Position numbers and translations under genes: made by a program. The notes under the pieces are model-generated. The model did not search any database. It saw only the letters and a list, made by a program, of their open reading frames with translations, and was not told the DNA's origin. A DNA stretch of 64,000 nucleotides from Campylobacterota bacterium. GTDB taxonomy: Bacteria; Campylobacterota; Campylobacteria; Campylobacterales; Thiovulaceae. Positions 1 to 8,249 of the stretch are shown here, piece by piece. The stretch lies in NCBI GenBank assembly GCA_030152305.1, contig JASKOM010000002.1, positions 266,851 through 330,850 of the forward strand, read 5' to 3'. Position 1 is the stretch's first letter, and every line of letters starts with the position of its first letter.

Positions 1-2
1 AT

Positions 3-1376
3 ATTAAATATGATTCAGATGTCGAAACAGCTTTAACTATTTTCTCAAGTTCAAATAGCTATACAGCAAATATTGCAACTCCAATTTGTGAAAAACAAAC
101 AGTCGTTGATAATACAGCCGTTGTTAATGTTTCTGGTTATTTATACAATACTTCAGGAGCTGGAATCGCAAATGCAAGTGTTTCATTATTTGACGAAAAT
201 AATAATTCATTAGCCGTTGTTACAACTGATTCAACAGGTAAATTTGAAGCAAGTTCAATTAAATCTGGCACAAAAGTTAGATTTGCAGTTGTTGCAGTTA
301 ATTATAAACTTAGCGATTTCTATGGTTCTGTAACAGAATCAGTTAATAGCTTTACTTTTACAGTTGAAAAACTTACAGAAACTATTAAAATGTATTTCCA
401 TGCTCAAGACAACACAAACGGAAAACTTTTAACAAATACTTATTTTTCAATTAAATCTGAAGATAAAGTAATTGGAATGGGTTATTCTAATTCAAGTGGA
501 ATTTTTGAGTTTAGCTTTACTAGAGAAGTTGGAACTTTTGCAAAAGGAACATTGGAAGTTAATGCTTCTGGTTACGAAACAAAAGTTATCGAAGATTTAT
601 CAATTAACTTTATTTCTAAATATCCAGTTATGTTAACACCGCTTCCATCAACTTTACAAGTTTTAGTTTATGACAGCAACGGTATCGCAATTGAAAATGC
701 TGATGTTAGTTTATATTCTGAAGGTGGTTCAACAATAATTCAAAATCAAATAACAACAGAAGGTAAAGCTACTTTCTCATCAGTTGCTGTTGGTAATTAT
801 GTTATTAAAGCCTCATTATCAGATTATGATTTATCAGCACAAACAATATCTGTTAAATCTGGTGCGGAAGCAATTGCTGTTATGTATCTAATTCCTTCTG
901 GTGAATCATCAAGTTCAGAAATCAAAACTATCAAAGGTTCTGCTTCTGAAGTGATTTTTAAATATAAAGATTCTAATCCAAAAGGAACTTCTATGTTTAG
1001 AGCAACTGTTAATTACACTTCTGAAGATGGAATCTGGAATTACAAAATTGAAAAACTTTCAACAGTTGGAGCTGGTTCTGACTTAAGTCATTGGTATCTT
1101 GATTTAAATGACAAATGTCTTGAAAATCTTGAAAATGTTACAGCTGGTTCTTCAACAGGTATTGACGGTAGCACAACTGATGTCGTTCCAAATAGTTCAT
1201 CTGTTTTAAAATGGGACACAACTGGTGGAACTTTCTCATTCAAAATCAAAAAAGGTGTTGAATTCGATTCAGGTTCTACTGTTAAAGTTCCTTTATTATT
1301 CAAAGCTGGAACTGTCGGCAATCTTCCAAAAGAAGGTTTTGTCATAGTTGAAATTCCTGCTCCTGTTTGTAAATAA
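3..1376 (+). CDS. Partial secreted/surface protein with carboxypeptidase-regulatory-like repeats (5' end outside window)
   Basis: The reading frame is open from the left edge to a TAA at 1374-1376, so the N terminus lies outside the window and the internal ATG at 390 is not the start. The visible ~457 residues are rich in Ser, Thr, Val and Asn. They hold at least two copies of the pattern 'G-x-Y-x-x-x-G-x-x-I-x-N-A-x-V-S-L...T-D-S-T-G-K-F', typical of carboxypeptidase-regulatory-like or CNA-B beta-sandwich domains; compare VSGYLYNTSGAGIANASVSL near the left edge with the stretch around nt 660-800. A linker of Ser and Glu (about nt 900-920) leads to a different C-terminal domain with two Cys. 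An extracellular or outer-membrane location is inferred. The ligand and role are unknown. Confidence 0.75.
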   Translation: MKYDSDVETALTIFSSSNSYTANIATPICEKQTVVDNTAVVNVSGYLYNTSGAGIANASVSLFDENNNSLAVVTTDSTGKFEASSIKSGTKVRFAVVAVNYKLSDFYGSVTESVNSFTFTVEKLTETIKMYFHAQDNTNGKLLTNTYFSIKSEDKVIGMGYSNSSGIFEFSFTREVGTFAKGTLEVNASGYETKVIEDLSINFISKYPVMLTPLPSTLQVLVYDSNGIAIENADVSLYSEGGSTIIQNQITTEGKATFSSVAVGNYVIKASLSDYDLSAQTISVKSGAEAIAVMYLIPSGESSSSEIKTIKGSASEVIFKYKDSNPKGTSMFRATVNYTSEDGIWNYKIEKLSTVGAGSDLSHWYLDLNDKCLENLENVTAGSSTGIDGSTTDVVPNSSSVLKWDTTGGTFSFKIKKGVEFDSGSTVKVPLLFKAGTVGNLPKEGFVIVEIPAPVCK

Positions 1377-1403
1377 ACTAGTCGTTTAATTAATATTAAT
1401 TTT

Positions 1404-1437
1404 GATGAGGTATGTTAAATATTTAGCAACCTCATCG
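1404..1437. repeat. Inverted pair of the GATGAGGT motif (hairpin, possible terminator)
   Basis: GATGAGGT at 1404-1411 and ACCTCATC at 1429-1436 form an 8-bp stem with a 17-nt AT-rich loop, 28 nt after the stop codon of the surface protein. No strong T run follows, so terminator activity is uncertain. The layout matches paired uptake sequences that serve as terminators in Neisseria. Confidence 0.6.
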
Positions 1438-1469
1438 ATAAATATTTTAATTATTAAATCAATAATCTT

Positions 1470-1491
1470 GAGAGGTTTAACAAAGCCTCTC
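1470..1491. terminator. Hairpin GAGAGG...CCTCTC between the surface protein and the 100-residue unknown
   Basis: The stem is GAGAGGTTT with AAGCCTCTC (9 bp including one G-U pair) and loop AACA. It lies about 40 nt upstream of the next start codon and lacks a T run, so it could be a terminator or a leader hairpin. Confidence 0.4.
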
Positions 1492-1528
1492 GAAATTAAT
1501 AAAATAAAAAATAAGTAGAGGCATTAAT

Positions 1529-1831
1529 ATGGAATCAACAGAAAATCAAGTAGAAAAAAGCCAAGAATTTAAAACAGGCTTTGAAGAAGGATTTCACAAA
1601 GGAATCATTCAGGGATATATCAAAGGTCATACAGATGCAAATGAAGAATTAAAAGTGCAAAAAGAACAAAATTTTGTATCAAAAATTCTTGACATGATTG
1701 TCAAACTATTAAAAGAATCTGTATTTTTAAATACACCGATGTCATCGTTAATTAATGCAATTCGTTCGTTAATTAAAGCATTGCCTCAACTTTTTCTACC
1801 GAATCAAATAAAATTAGGGACTGTTTCGTAA
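1529..1831 (+). CDS. Hypothetical protein, 100 aa
   Basis: I do not recognise the family. The N-terminal half is charged, with a Gly/Glu repeat pattern (F-E-E-G-F-H-K-G-I-I-Q-G-Y-I-K-G) reminiscent of the FliH/YscL-type amphipathic GxxxG helix. The C-terminal half has hydrophobic helices (KILDMIVKLLKESVF and later LINAIRSLIKALPQLFL) that could bind a membrane or partner. A moderate ribosome site (AGAGGC) lies upstream of the ATG. It stands alone between two hairpins, with purB starting about 200 nt downstream. No function can be assigned. Confidence 0.5.
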   Translation: MESTENQVEKSQEFKTGFEEGFHKGIIQGYIKGHTDANEELKVQKEQNFVSKILDMIVKLLKESVFLNTPMSSLINAIRSLIKALPQLFLPNQIKLGTVS

Positions 1832-1885
1832 AACAAACCTAAGAAAATCTTCTGTGCTTAGCACATAAAAAACTTATCAAAACAA

Positions 1886-1910
1886 AGCCTCCAGTTATTG
1901 AACGGAGGCT
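1886..1910. terminator. Hairpin AGCCTCC...GGAGGCT upstream of purB
   Basis: A 7-bp G/C-containing stem with an inner GTT/AAC stem closes the loop. A short palindrome TGTGC-TTA-GCACA precedes it at 1853-1865. It probably ends transcription of the 100-residue gene; the following bases are A-rich rather than T-rich on this strand. Confidence 0.5.
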
Positions 1911-2029
1911 GAAAAATAACAAAAAACATTCAAAAAATCTATATATTTTTTTTAAAACTCAATATAAGCTAAAAAGTTATAAAGTTCGGAACTCAATTGG
2001 AATCACTTCCAAAGATTTAGGAGTTTATA

Positions 2030-3361
2030 ATGATTGAAAGATATGCACGAAAAGAGATGGCTGATAAATGGACGGTCAATGCAAAATATCAAGCTTGGTT
2101 AGATGTTGAATTATCGGCTGTTAAAGTTTGGGTTAAATTAGGTTTAATTCCAGAAAATGATGGCAATAAAATTATCAAAAATGCAAAATTTGATATAAAT
2201 AGAATCGATGAAATCGAAAAAGTTACTAAACATGATGTCATCGCTTTTTTAACTTCTGTTTCTGAAAGTCTCGGTGAAGAAAGTCGTTGGGTTCATTATG
2301 GAATGACCTCATCAGATACGATTGATACTGCCGTTGCTTTGCAAATTCGAGATTCTTTAAAATTAATTATTAACGATGTTAAATCGGTTATGGAAACTTT
2401 GCACAAACGAGCATTAGAAGAAAAAAATACTTTAATGGTCGGTCGAAGTCATGGAATTCATGGTGAACCGATAACTTTTGGTCTTGTTCTTGCTCTTTGG
2501 TATAGCGAACTTGAAAGACATCTTGAAAATCTTGAGCAATCGTTAAAAGTTATTTCGGTCGGCAAAGTTTCTGGAGCAATGGGAAATTTCGCACATTCGC
2601 CAATTGAACTCGAAGAATTAATTTGTCAAGATTTAGGCTTAGAAGCTGATCCGATTTCAAATCAGGTTGTTCAACGAGATCGATATGCAAGAGTAATTTC
2701 TGCGATTTCGCTTTTGGCTTCGACTGTTGAAAAAATTGCTGTTGCAATTAGACATTATCAACGAACTGAAGTTTATGAAGTCGAGGAATATTTCGCACCT
2801 GGGCAAAAAGGAAGTTCTGCAATGCCACATAAACGAAATCCAATTTTAAGTGAAAATATAACTGGATTAGCTAGAACGATTCGGGCTTTTGTTATTCCTG
2901 CAATGGAAAATGTGGCTTTATGGCACGAACGAGATATTTCGCATTCGTCAGTTGAGCGATTTATGCTTCCAGATGTTTTTATTACGACTGATTTTATGCT
3001 TCATCGATTAAATAATTTATTGGCAAAAATGGTTATTTATCCGAAAAATATGCTTCGAAATTTAAATTTAACTGGCGGTTTAGTTTTTTCTCAAAGAGTG
3101 CTTTTGGAACTTCCGTTATTAGGTTTCAGTCGAGAAGAAAGTTACAAAATCGTTCAACGAAATGCAATGAAAGTTTGGGAAGATTTAGGATCTGGTCGTT
3201 CAGCTTTAAATGAAAACGGCGAATCGTTATATCTTCAACATTTATTAAATGATCAAGAATTGCGAAATTCGTTATCAGAAGAAAAAATAAAATCACTTTT
3301 TGATTATAGCTATTACACTAAAAATGTTGATCAAATTTTAAAAAGAGTATTTAAAATATGA
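2030..3361 (+). CDS. purB: Adenylosuccinate lyase
   Basis: PurB converts SAICAR to AICAR and adenylosuccinate to AMP plus fumarate in cytoplasmic purine synthesis. The 443-residue length is normal for the short bacterial form. The fumarase/lyase superfamily signature GSSAMPHKRNPILSEN is intact near residue 262, and the substrate motif MTSSDTIDTA near residue 92 and GRSHG near residue 141 are present. The start is supported by TAGGAG seven bases upstream of the ATG. The stop overlaps the nrdA start as ATGA at 3358-3361, so the nucleotide genes are translationally coupled. One minus-orientation copy of the dispersed motif, followed by A instead of G, encodes the Thr-Ser-Ser of the MTSSD motif. 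Confidence 0.95.
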   Translation: MIERYARKEMADKWTVNAKYQAWLDVELSAVKVWVKLGLIPENDGNKIIKNAKFDINRIDEIEKVTKHDVIAFLTSVSESLGEESRWVHYGMTSSDTIDTAVALQIRDSLKLIINDVKSVMETLHKRALEEKNTLMVGRSHGIHGEPITFGLVLALWYSELERHLENLEQSLKVISVGKVSGAMGNFAHSPIELEELICQDLGLEADPISNQVVQRDRYARVISAISLLASTVEKIAVAIRHYQRTEVYEVEEYFAPGQKGSSAMPHKRNPILSENITGLARTIRAFVIPAMENVALWHERDISHSSVERFMLPDVFITTDFMLHRLNNLLAKMVIYPKNMLRNLNLTGGLVFSQRVLLELPLLGFSREESYKIVQRNAMKVWEDLGSGRSALNENGESLYLQHLLNDQELRNSLSEEKIKSLFDYSYYTKNVDQILKRVFKI

Positions 3362-5388
3362 ACGAAAATGATTTATCGTATGTCGTAAAACGAGACGGCA
3401 CAGTTGCAGAATTTGACAAAAGTCGAATTCTAAAACAGATTGGTTTTGCAACTGAAGGACTCGACGGTGTTTCGGCTGAAGAGCTTTTTTATGATTTGAT
3501 TCCACAATTGCAAGATGGAGTTTCAACACAGGAAATTCAAACTTTGTTAATTAAAACGGCTGGTTCTAAAACTGATGTTGATAAACCAAATTATCAATTT
3601 GTGGCTTCAAGGCTGTTTTTAAATAATTTGTATCACAAAGTTGGCAAAAAATATAATGCTCCAAAAGGAAAAGCTTATTCTCACAGTTTGGCTGAATATA
3701 TAAAATTAGGTAAAGAAATCGGACGAATAATTAGCGATATCGATGATGGCTATGATTTAGACGAATTAAATTCGTATATCAAACCTGAACGAGATATGCA
3801 ATTTACATATTTGGGAGTTATTACACTTCACGATCGATATTTATTAAAAGACGGCGATCCGATCGAACTTCCGCAACATATGTTTATGTCAATTGCAATG
3901 TTTTTAGCAAAAAAAGATGTGCAATTTGCAAAAGAAATTTATGATGCACTTTCACAATTTGAAATGATGGTAGCAACTCCGACATTATCAAATGGACGAA
4001 CTCCGCACCATCAACTTAGCTCGTGTTTTCTCAAAGGGACGAAAATTCGAACGATTGACGGATTAAAAGATATCGATTTATTAAATACTGATGATTATGT
4101 TTTAACTCATAAAAACAGATTTAGAAAAGTCGAAGAATTAATGACAAGAAATTATAGTAGCGATTTATATTCGTTGAAAATTCATGGCATTAGCGATCTT
4201 TTAACTGCAACTGAAGAACATCCAATTTTAACTCTTGATGGTCAATCTTTAAAATGTATTCGAAAACATGGAAGCTGTTTATTAAATCAAGGCAAAAAAG
4301 AGATCTGTTTTAAAACTCAAGGTGAATATAAAAATGATTGCGAGAAATTAGCTTTTGATTTTAAAGAAGATTGGAAAGCTATAAATAAAATTGAAATTGG
4401 TGATTATGTTTCAGTCGCATTTCCTCGAGAAATTAATCATTTAGAATCTCTTTTTGTTAGCAATTATGTTATAGATAAAGATTTAATTATTAACGATGGT
4501 TATATTCAATATAAACGAACAAATGCATCTTTGTGTAATAACAGCAATCGCAGTTTTTTAAATACACAAATTAAGCCTATCAAAAATGAAATTCTGTTCA
4601 ATAGCGACTTTATGTTATTAGTTGGCTATTATTTAGCCGAAGGAAATATAAATCAAGATTTATCTTCTGTTCAATTTACTTTTTCGATTAACGAACAAAA
4701 TTATGTTAATGATGTCTCAAGAATTATCAAAGAATTATTTGATGTTGAAACGATGCAATATGTATCGATGAATACAAAATCTGTAACTGTTCATAATGTA
4801 ATTTTGGCAAGATTTTTTTATGCATTATTTGGCACTGGTTTTAATAAAATCAGAATTCCAAATGAACTAATTTATGCAAATCCTGAAATTCAGAAATATT
4901 TATTAGTCGGTGCAATTAGAGGCGACGGTTGTAACAATGGAACAAGTTATGAATTAACAATGGCAAACAAGCCTTTAATTAATCAATTGTTTGAAATAGC
5001 TTTAAGATGTGGTTTGTCTCCATCACAAAGAGATGATAAAAATCTTGCTACTTTGGCAACAGTTAAAGCTAGTCATTTAATTATTCCAAGACGAGATACT
5101 GAATTTTGTAAATTAGTTGATAAAAATATTCATAAGTTTAATGCTGTTAGCGAAGTTAATCAATTAAATTTAGGTTTTTGGTGGAATGAAAATTATTATT
5201 TAAAAGTGCTTGAAGTTACAACTAAACCATACAGTGGAGTTGTTTATAACATTGAAGTTGAAGAAGATCATTCGTATTCTGTATCAAATATTGCAGTTCA
5301 TAACTGTTTTGTTGGTTCAACAGATGATAATATCGAGTCAATTTTTGATTCTTATAAAGATATGGCTCTTCTCTCGAAATTTGGTGGT
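3358..5388 (+). CDS. nrdA: Ribonucleoside-diphosphate reductase large subunit, exon 1 (contains intein 1)
   Basis: NrdA is the class I ribonucleotide reductase alpha chain, which makes deoxynucleotides with a radical-generating beta subunit (not in this window). Exon 1 encodes an N-terminal ATP cone (residues ~5-95, YVVKRDGTVAEFDKSRI) and the start of the catalytic barrel. Residue 223 begins intein 1 (427 aa). After intein removal the sequence reads LSS|CFVGSTDDNIESIFDS, where the Cys matches E. coli Cys225. The exon ends in ...SKFGG at 5388, the last base of a codon. Continued reading hits a stop at 5413 inside the intron. Joined to exon 2 the protein reads SKFGG|GLGWDW, a family-conserved stretch. 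With all interruptions removed the protein is 746 residues by my count. Confidence 0.93.
4024..5304 (+). mobile_element. Intein 1 of NrdA, full-length with LAGLIDADG endonuclease
   Basis: This is a 427-residue in-frame insertion. It starts with Cys1 (CFLKGTKIRTIDG, block A), has a TEEHPILTLDG block B with the T-x-x-H pattern, and ends VYNIEVEEDHSYSV...VHN, followed by extein Cys+1. The middle holds two LAGLIDADG-type helices (LLVGYYLAEGN and YLLVGAIRGDGC), so it is a DOD homing-endonuclease intein. It sits immediately before the cysteine that corresponds to the redox-active E. coli Cys225. Whether the endonuclease is active is unknown; the first helix ends in AEG and the second in GDG, so both retain the usual acidic residue. 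Confidence 0.9.
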
Positions 5389-5736
5389 AAAACTTATTAT
5401 TGCCACTCTATATAGAAATATATAGGAATATAAGCTCATTAAATGCTGGAAACCCTTGAAAGCTTTAAATACTACAACATCATGATAAATCATAAGTGTG
5501 AAAGTCAAAAAAATTTAAAGATTAGGCAATCAGCAGGAATATTTTTTAACAAGAATGTTCCTCATCGACTATCCCGAAATGGGAGTAGATTACAGGCTAA
5601 TGGTAATCGAAAAGTGAGCTACCTTAACTTATTATATAAAAATAAGAAAGGTAAAGATATAGTCAGGTCTTTTGTGAAAGCAAAAGCAGTTGTAAAACAA
5701 CGGGTAAATATTTGCGACATTTATCGAACATATACG
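5389..5736 (+). ncRNA. Group I self-splicing intron in nrdA (348 nt, no ORF)
   Basis: The intron lies between codons of the conserved FGG|GLGWDW stretch. The exon end GGUGGU (5383-5388) pairs with internal guide GCCACU (5402-5407), giving P1 with the required U-G pair at the splice site. The intron ends in G (5736). Core elements are visible: UGCUGGAAA (P/P4) near 5444, CAGCAGGAA (Q/P4) at 5531, CGACUAUCCC (R/P7) at 5566-5575, a UCCC-GAAAU-GGGA hairpin as P8 at about 5572-5584, and the canonical AAGAUAUAGUC (S/P7) at 5654-5664, with GACUA and UAGUC forming P7. There is no homing endonuclease gene. Removing it restores the nrdA frame exactly. Confidence 0.93.
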
Positions 5737-8100
5737 GGTTTAGGTTGGGATTGGTCTCAAGTTCGTGGAACTGGATCGTCAATTCGAGGGCATAAAGGTG
5801 TTGGCGGTGGCATTGTTCCATTTTTAAAAATTGCAAATGATGTCGCTTTAGCTGTAGATCAATTAGGTTGTGTTGATAGAAATAGTTATGTTAGATTAAT
5901 TGATAAAACCGTAAAAATTACTGATGTAAAAATTGGTGATTTAATTTTATCGTTTAACATGGAATCAGGCAAACCTGAATGGAAAACTATCGAAGAAACT
6001 CATGAAGTTTTTGTTGCTCATAAAGATCAAATTAAAATATCTTTTGAAAATGGCGGTTATATCACAACTTCAAAATGGCATCCATTAGCTATTTTTGAAA
6101 ATAACAAATTTGTTTATAAACGAAGCGATGAGGTCAAGATTGGCAATTTCGGAGTTGATCAAAATGGTAATTTATCTTTAATTACGGCTATTGATTTAGA
6201 CCCAAAAGTGAATGAAAATTATTTTGATTTAAGTGTTGAAAGCAACAATAACTATTTTTGTTCAACCGATCATGAAACAAATCAATTTCATTTAATTCAC
6301 AACACAAGAAAAGGAAGTATTAATACTTTTATAGAATCGTGGCATTGGGACATTGAAGACTTTATCGATTTGAGAAAAAATAGCGGTGATGAACGACGAC
6401 GAACTCATGATTTATTTGTTTCATTGTGGATTAATGATTTATTTATGGAACGAGTTGGTAAAAATCAAGAATGGACATTGTTTGATCCAAGAGAAACATC
6501 AGAATTAAATAATTTATTTGGCGAACAGTTCAAAGAAAAATATTTAGCTTATGAACATGTGAATAATATTCGTAAGAAAAAAATACCTGCTCGAACACTT
6601 TATCGCAAAATCATCACGAATTATTTCGAAACTGGAACTCCATTTTTAGGTTTTAAAGATGAAGCAAATCGACGAAATCAAAATAGTCACTCTGGTTTGA
6701 TAAGAAGTTCTAATTTATGTGTTTCTGGTGATACAAGAGTTTTAACTGAAAACGGTTATATTCGAGCTGATGTTCTTGCTCAAAACGAAGATAATCCAAA
6801 AATTGTTATTGACGGACGAATGTTAAAAAGCGGTCAAAACGAATTAATAACTCCTTTGCACAAAATGGTCATGACTTCTGAAAATGAAGAAATTTATCTT
6901 GTCAAAATGAATGATGGCTCGTCGTTAAAATGCACGGCTTATCATGAATTTCCAATTATCACAAATAACGGAATTGAGAAAAAACAGCTTAACGAGTTAG
7001 CTGAAAATACAGTGATTTATAGATATCTTGAAGATGGAACTAAAACAACGACTTCTATTAAATCAGTTGAATTTATTGGTTCTGAACCTGTTTATGATTT
7101 AACTTCTGATGAAGAAAGTCATACTGTTATATTCGATGGAATCGTTACAGGCAATTGCATGGAAATTTTCCAGAACACACGACCAGCTGAATATAAAGTT
7201 ATTAATACTCGTAATGAAAAAGTTGCCGAAGGTCGAACTGCCGTTTGTAATTTAGCTTCGATTAATCTTGCAAAAGTTAATTCTCGAGAAGATATTGAAC
7301 GAGTTGTTAAAATTGCCATGAAAGTTCTTGATAATGTTATTGATTTAAATTATTACCCGATTGAATCAGCTAAATTATCGAATATGGATTTACGAGCTGT
7401 TGGTCTTGGTGTTATGGGCGAATCTCAAATGTTGGCTGAACGACATATTCATTTTGGAACAAAAGAACATTATGAATTAATCGATGAGGTAATGGAAAAT
7501 GTATCGTTTTATGCGATAAAATCGTCTATCGATTTAGCAAAAGAACTTGGAGCTTATCCTAAATTTGAAGGTTCAAATTGGAGCAAAGGAATTTTACCAA
7601 TTGATACTGCAAATGAAAAAGCAAAAAGCTTAACCGATAGAAAATATTCTCAAGATTGGGATTCTATTCGTGAAGATGTTAAAAAATTTGGTATTCGAAA
7701 TGGCTATTTAATGGCAGTTGCTCCGACCTCATCGATTTCAATTCTTATCGGAACAACACAGGCAATCGAACCAATTTATAAACGAAAATGGTTTGAAAAT
7801 AATTTAAGTGGTCAAACTCCTGCGGTTGCACCAAATTTATCAGCTGATACATGGGCATTTTATAAAAGTGCATATGAAATAGATCAAATAAAATTAATCG
7901 AAGCTGGAGCTGTGAGACAAAAATGGATCGATCAAGGGCAATCGTTAAATTTATTTGTTGATCCAAAAAAATATAATGGCAACGATTTGATTAAATTTTA
8001 TTTAAGTGCATGGCAATATGGTTTAAAATCAACTTATTATTTACGAAGTCAAGCTCCTGAAATCGTTGATCGAAATGACGAATGTCTAGTTTGTCAATAA
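5737..8100 (+). CDS. nrdA: Ribonucleoside-diphosphate reductase large subunit, exon 2 (contains inteins 2 and 3)
   Basis: Exon 2 starts GLGWDWSQVRGTGSSIRGHK and runs to the C-terminal redox pair ECLVCQ. The apparent ATG at 5443, in frame upstream, lies inside the intron, so translation from it is not genuine N-terminal sequence. Two mini-inteins interrupt the exon. With them removed, the family motifs are intact: DQLG|TRKGSINTFIESWHWDIEDF, the active-site NL|CMEIF (radical Cys, Asn and Glu matching E. coli N437, C439 and E441) and AVCNLASINL (matching C462). The barrel end APTSSISILIGTTQAIEP is also conserved. A hairpin terminator follows the gene. No nrdB lies nearby. Confidence 0.93.
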   Translation, partial: GLGWDWSQVRGTGSSIRGHKGVGGGIVPFLKIANDVALAVDQLGCVDRNSYVRLIDKTVKITDVKIGDLILSFNMESGKPEWKTIEETHEVFVAHKDQIKISFENGGYITTSKWHPLAIFENNKFVYKRSDEVKIGNFGVDQNGNLSLITAIDLDPKVNENYFDLSVESNNNYFCSTDHETNQFHLIHNTRKGSINTFIESWHWDIEDFIDLRKNSGDERRRTHDLFVSLWINDLFMERVGKNQEWTLFDPRETSELNNLFGEQFKEKYLAYEHVNNIRKKKIPARTLYRKIITNYFETGTPFLGFKDEANRRNQNSHSGLIRSSNLCVSGDTRVLTENGYIRADVLAQNEDNPKIVIDGRMLKSGQNELITPLHKMVMTSENEEIYLVKMNDGSSLKCTAYHEFPIITNNGIEKKQLNELAENTVIYRYLEDGTKTTTSIKSVEFIGSEPVYDLTSDEESHTVIFDGIVTGNCMEIFQNTRPAEYKVINTRNEKVAEGRTAVCNLASINLAKVNSREDIERVVKIAMKVLDNVIDLNYYPIESAKLSNMDLRAVGLGVMGESQMLAERHIHFGTKEHYELIDEVMENVSFYAIKSSIDLAKELGAYPKFEGSNWSKGILPIDTANEKAKSLTDRKYSQDWDSIREDVKKFGIRNGYLMAVAPTSSISILIGTTQAIEPIYKRKWFENNLSGQTPAVAPNLSADTWAFYKSAYEIDQIKLIEAGAVRQKWIDQGQSLNLFVDPKKYNGNDLIKFYLSAWQYGLKSTYYLRSQAPEIVDRNDECLVCQ
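5869..6303 (+). mobile_element. Intein 2 of NrdA, 145-aa mini-intein
   Basis: It starts CVDRNSYVRLIDKTVKITDV, has block B ENGGYITTSKWHPLAIF with the T-x-x-H residues, and ends in NENYFDLSVES...HLIHN before extein Thr+1 (TRKGS). It has no endonuclease domain. Its length is near the minimum for a functional splicing domain. It carries one copy of the dispersed CGATGAGGT motif at 6126-6134, read as Asp-Glu-Val. Removal restores DQLG-TRKG. Confidence 0.9.
6718..7155 (+). mobile_element. Intein 3 of NrdA, 146-aa mini-intein at the radical cysteine
   Basis: It starts CVSGDTRVLTENGYIRADVL (a classic block A), has block B SLKCTAYHEFPI with the T-x-x-H residues, and ends EPVYDLTSDEESHTVIFDGIVTGN before extein Cys+1. 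The penultimate residue is Gly rather than the usual His, a variant known in active inteins. The +1 Cys is the residue expected to carry the thiyl radical in the mature enzyme (NL|CME). It has no endonuclease domain. Confidence 0.9.
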
Positions 8101-8125
8101 AATAAAAATTTAATTTATTTATTTC

Positions 8126-8157
8126 AAATGGAAAAGTTTTTAGCTTTTCCATTTTTA
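8126..8157 (+). terminator. Rho-independent terminator after nrdA
   Basis: A perfect 11-bp stem (AAATGGAAAAG with CTTTTCCATTT) and a 7-nt loop are followed by a short T run, with a longer T tract at 8161-8169. It ends the purB-nrdA operon. Confidence 0.8.
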
Positions 8158-8249
8158 GGCTTTTTTTTTATTTTAATAATCGATAAAAAATTTGATAAGA
8201 TTCATAACTGAATAGAATTCAAAAAATAAATTTGAAAAAGAGCTAATTA

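Noticed and set aside
390..392. ATG at 390 as the start of the surface protein
   Set aside because: The same frame is open to the left edge and encodes the same repeat type, so the gene is cut by the window.
5389..5442. Stop codon after exon 1 of nrdA as evidence of a frameshifted or split pseudogene
   Set aside because: Both flanks are in the correct codon phase, the insertion has group I intron core elements and P1 pairing, and its exact removal restores the conserved FGGGLGWDW stretch.
5443..5736. Protein start at the ATG at 5443 for the second nrdA part
   Set aside because: These 98 residues are translated intron sequence with no resemblance to any reductase; real coding resumes at 5737.
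7119..7319. Minus-strand open frames inside nrdA, alaS, pgk and other genes
   Set aside because: They are shadows of the true coding strands, without ribosome sites or recognisable domains.
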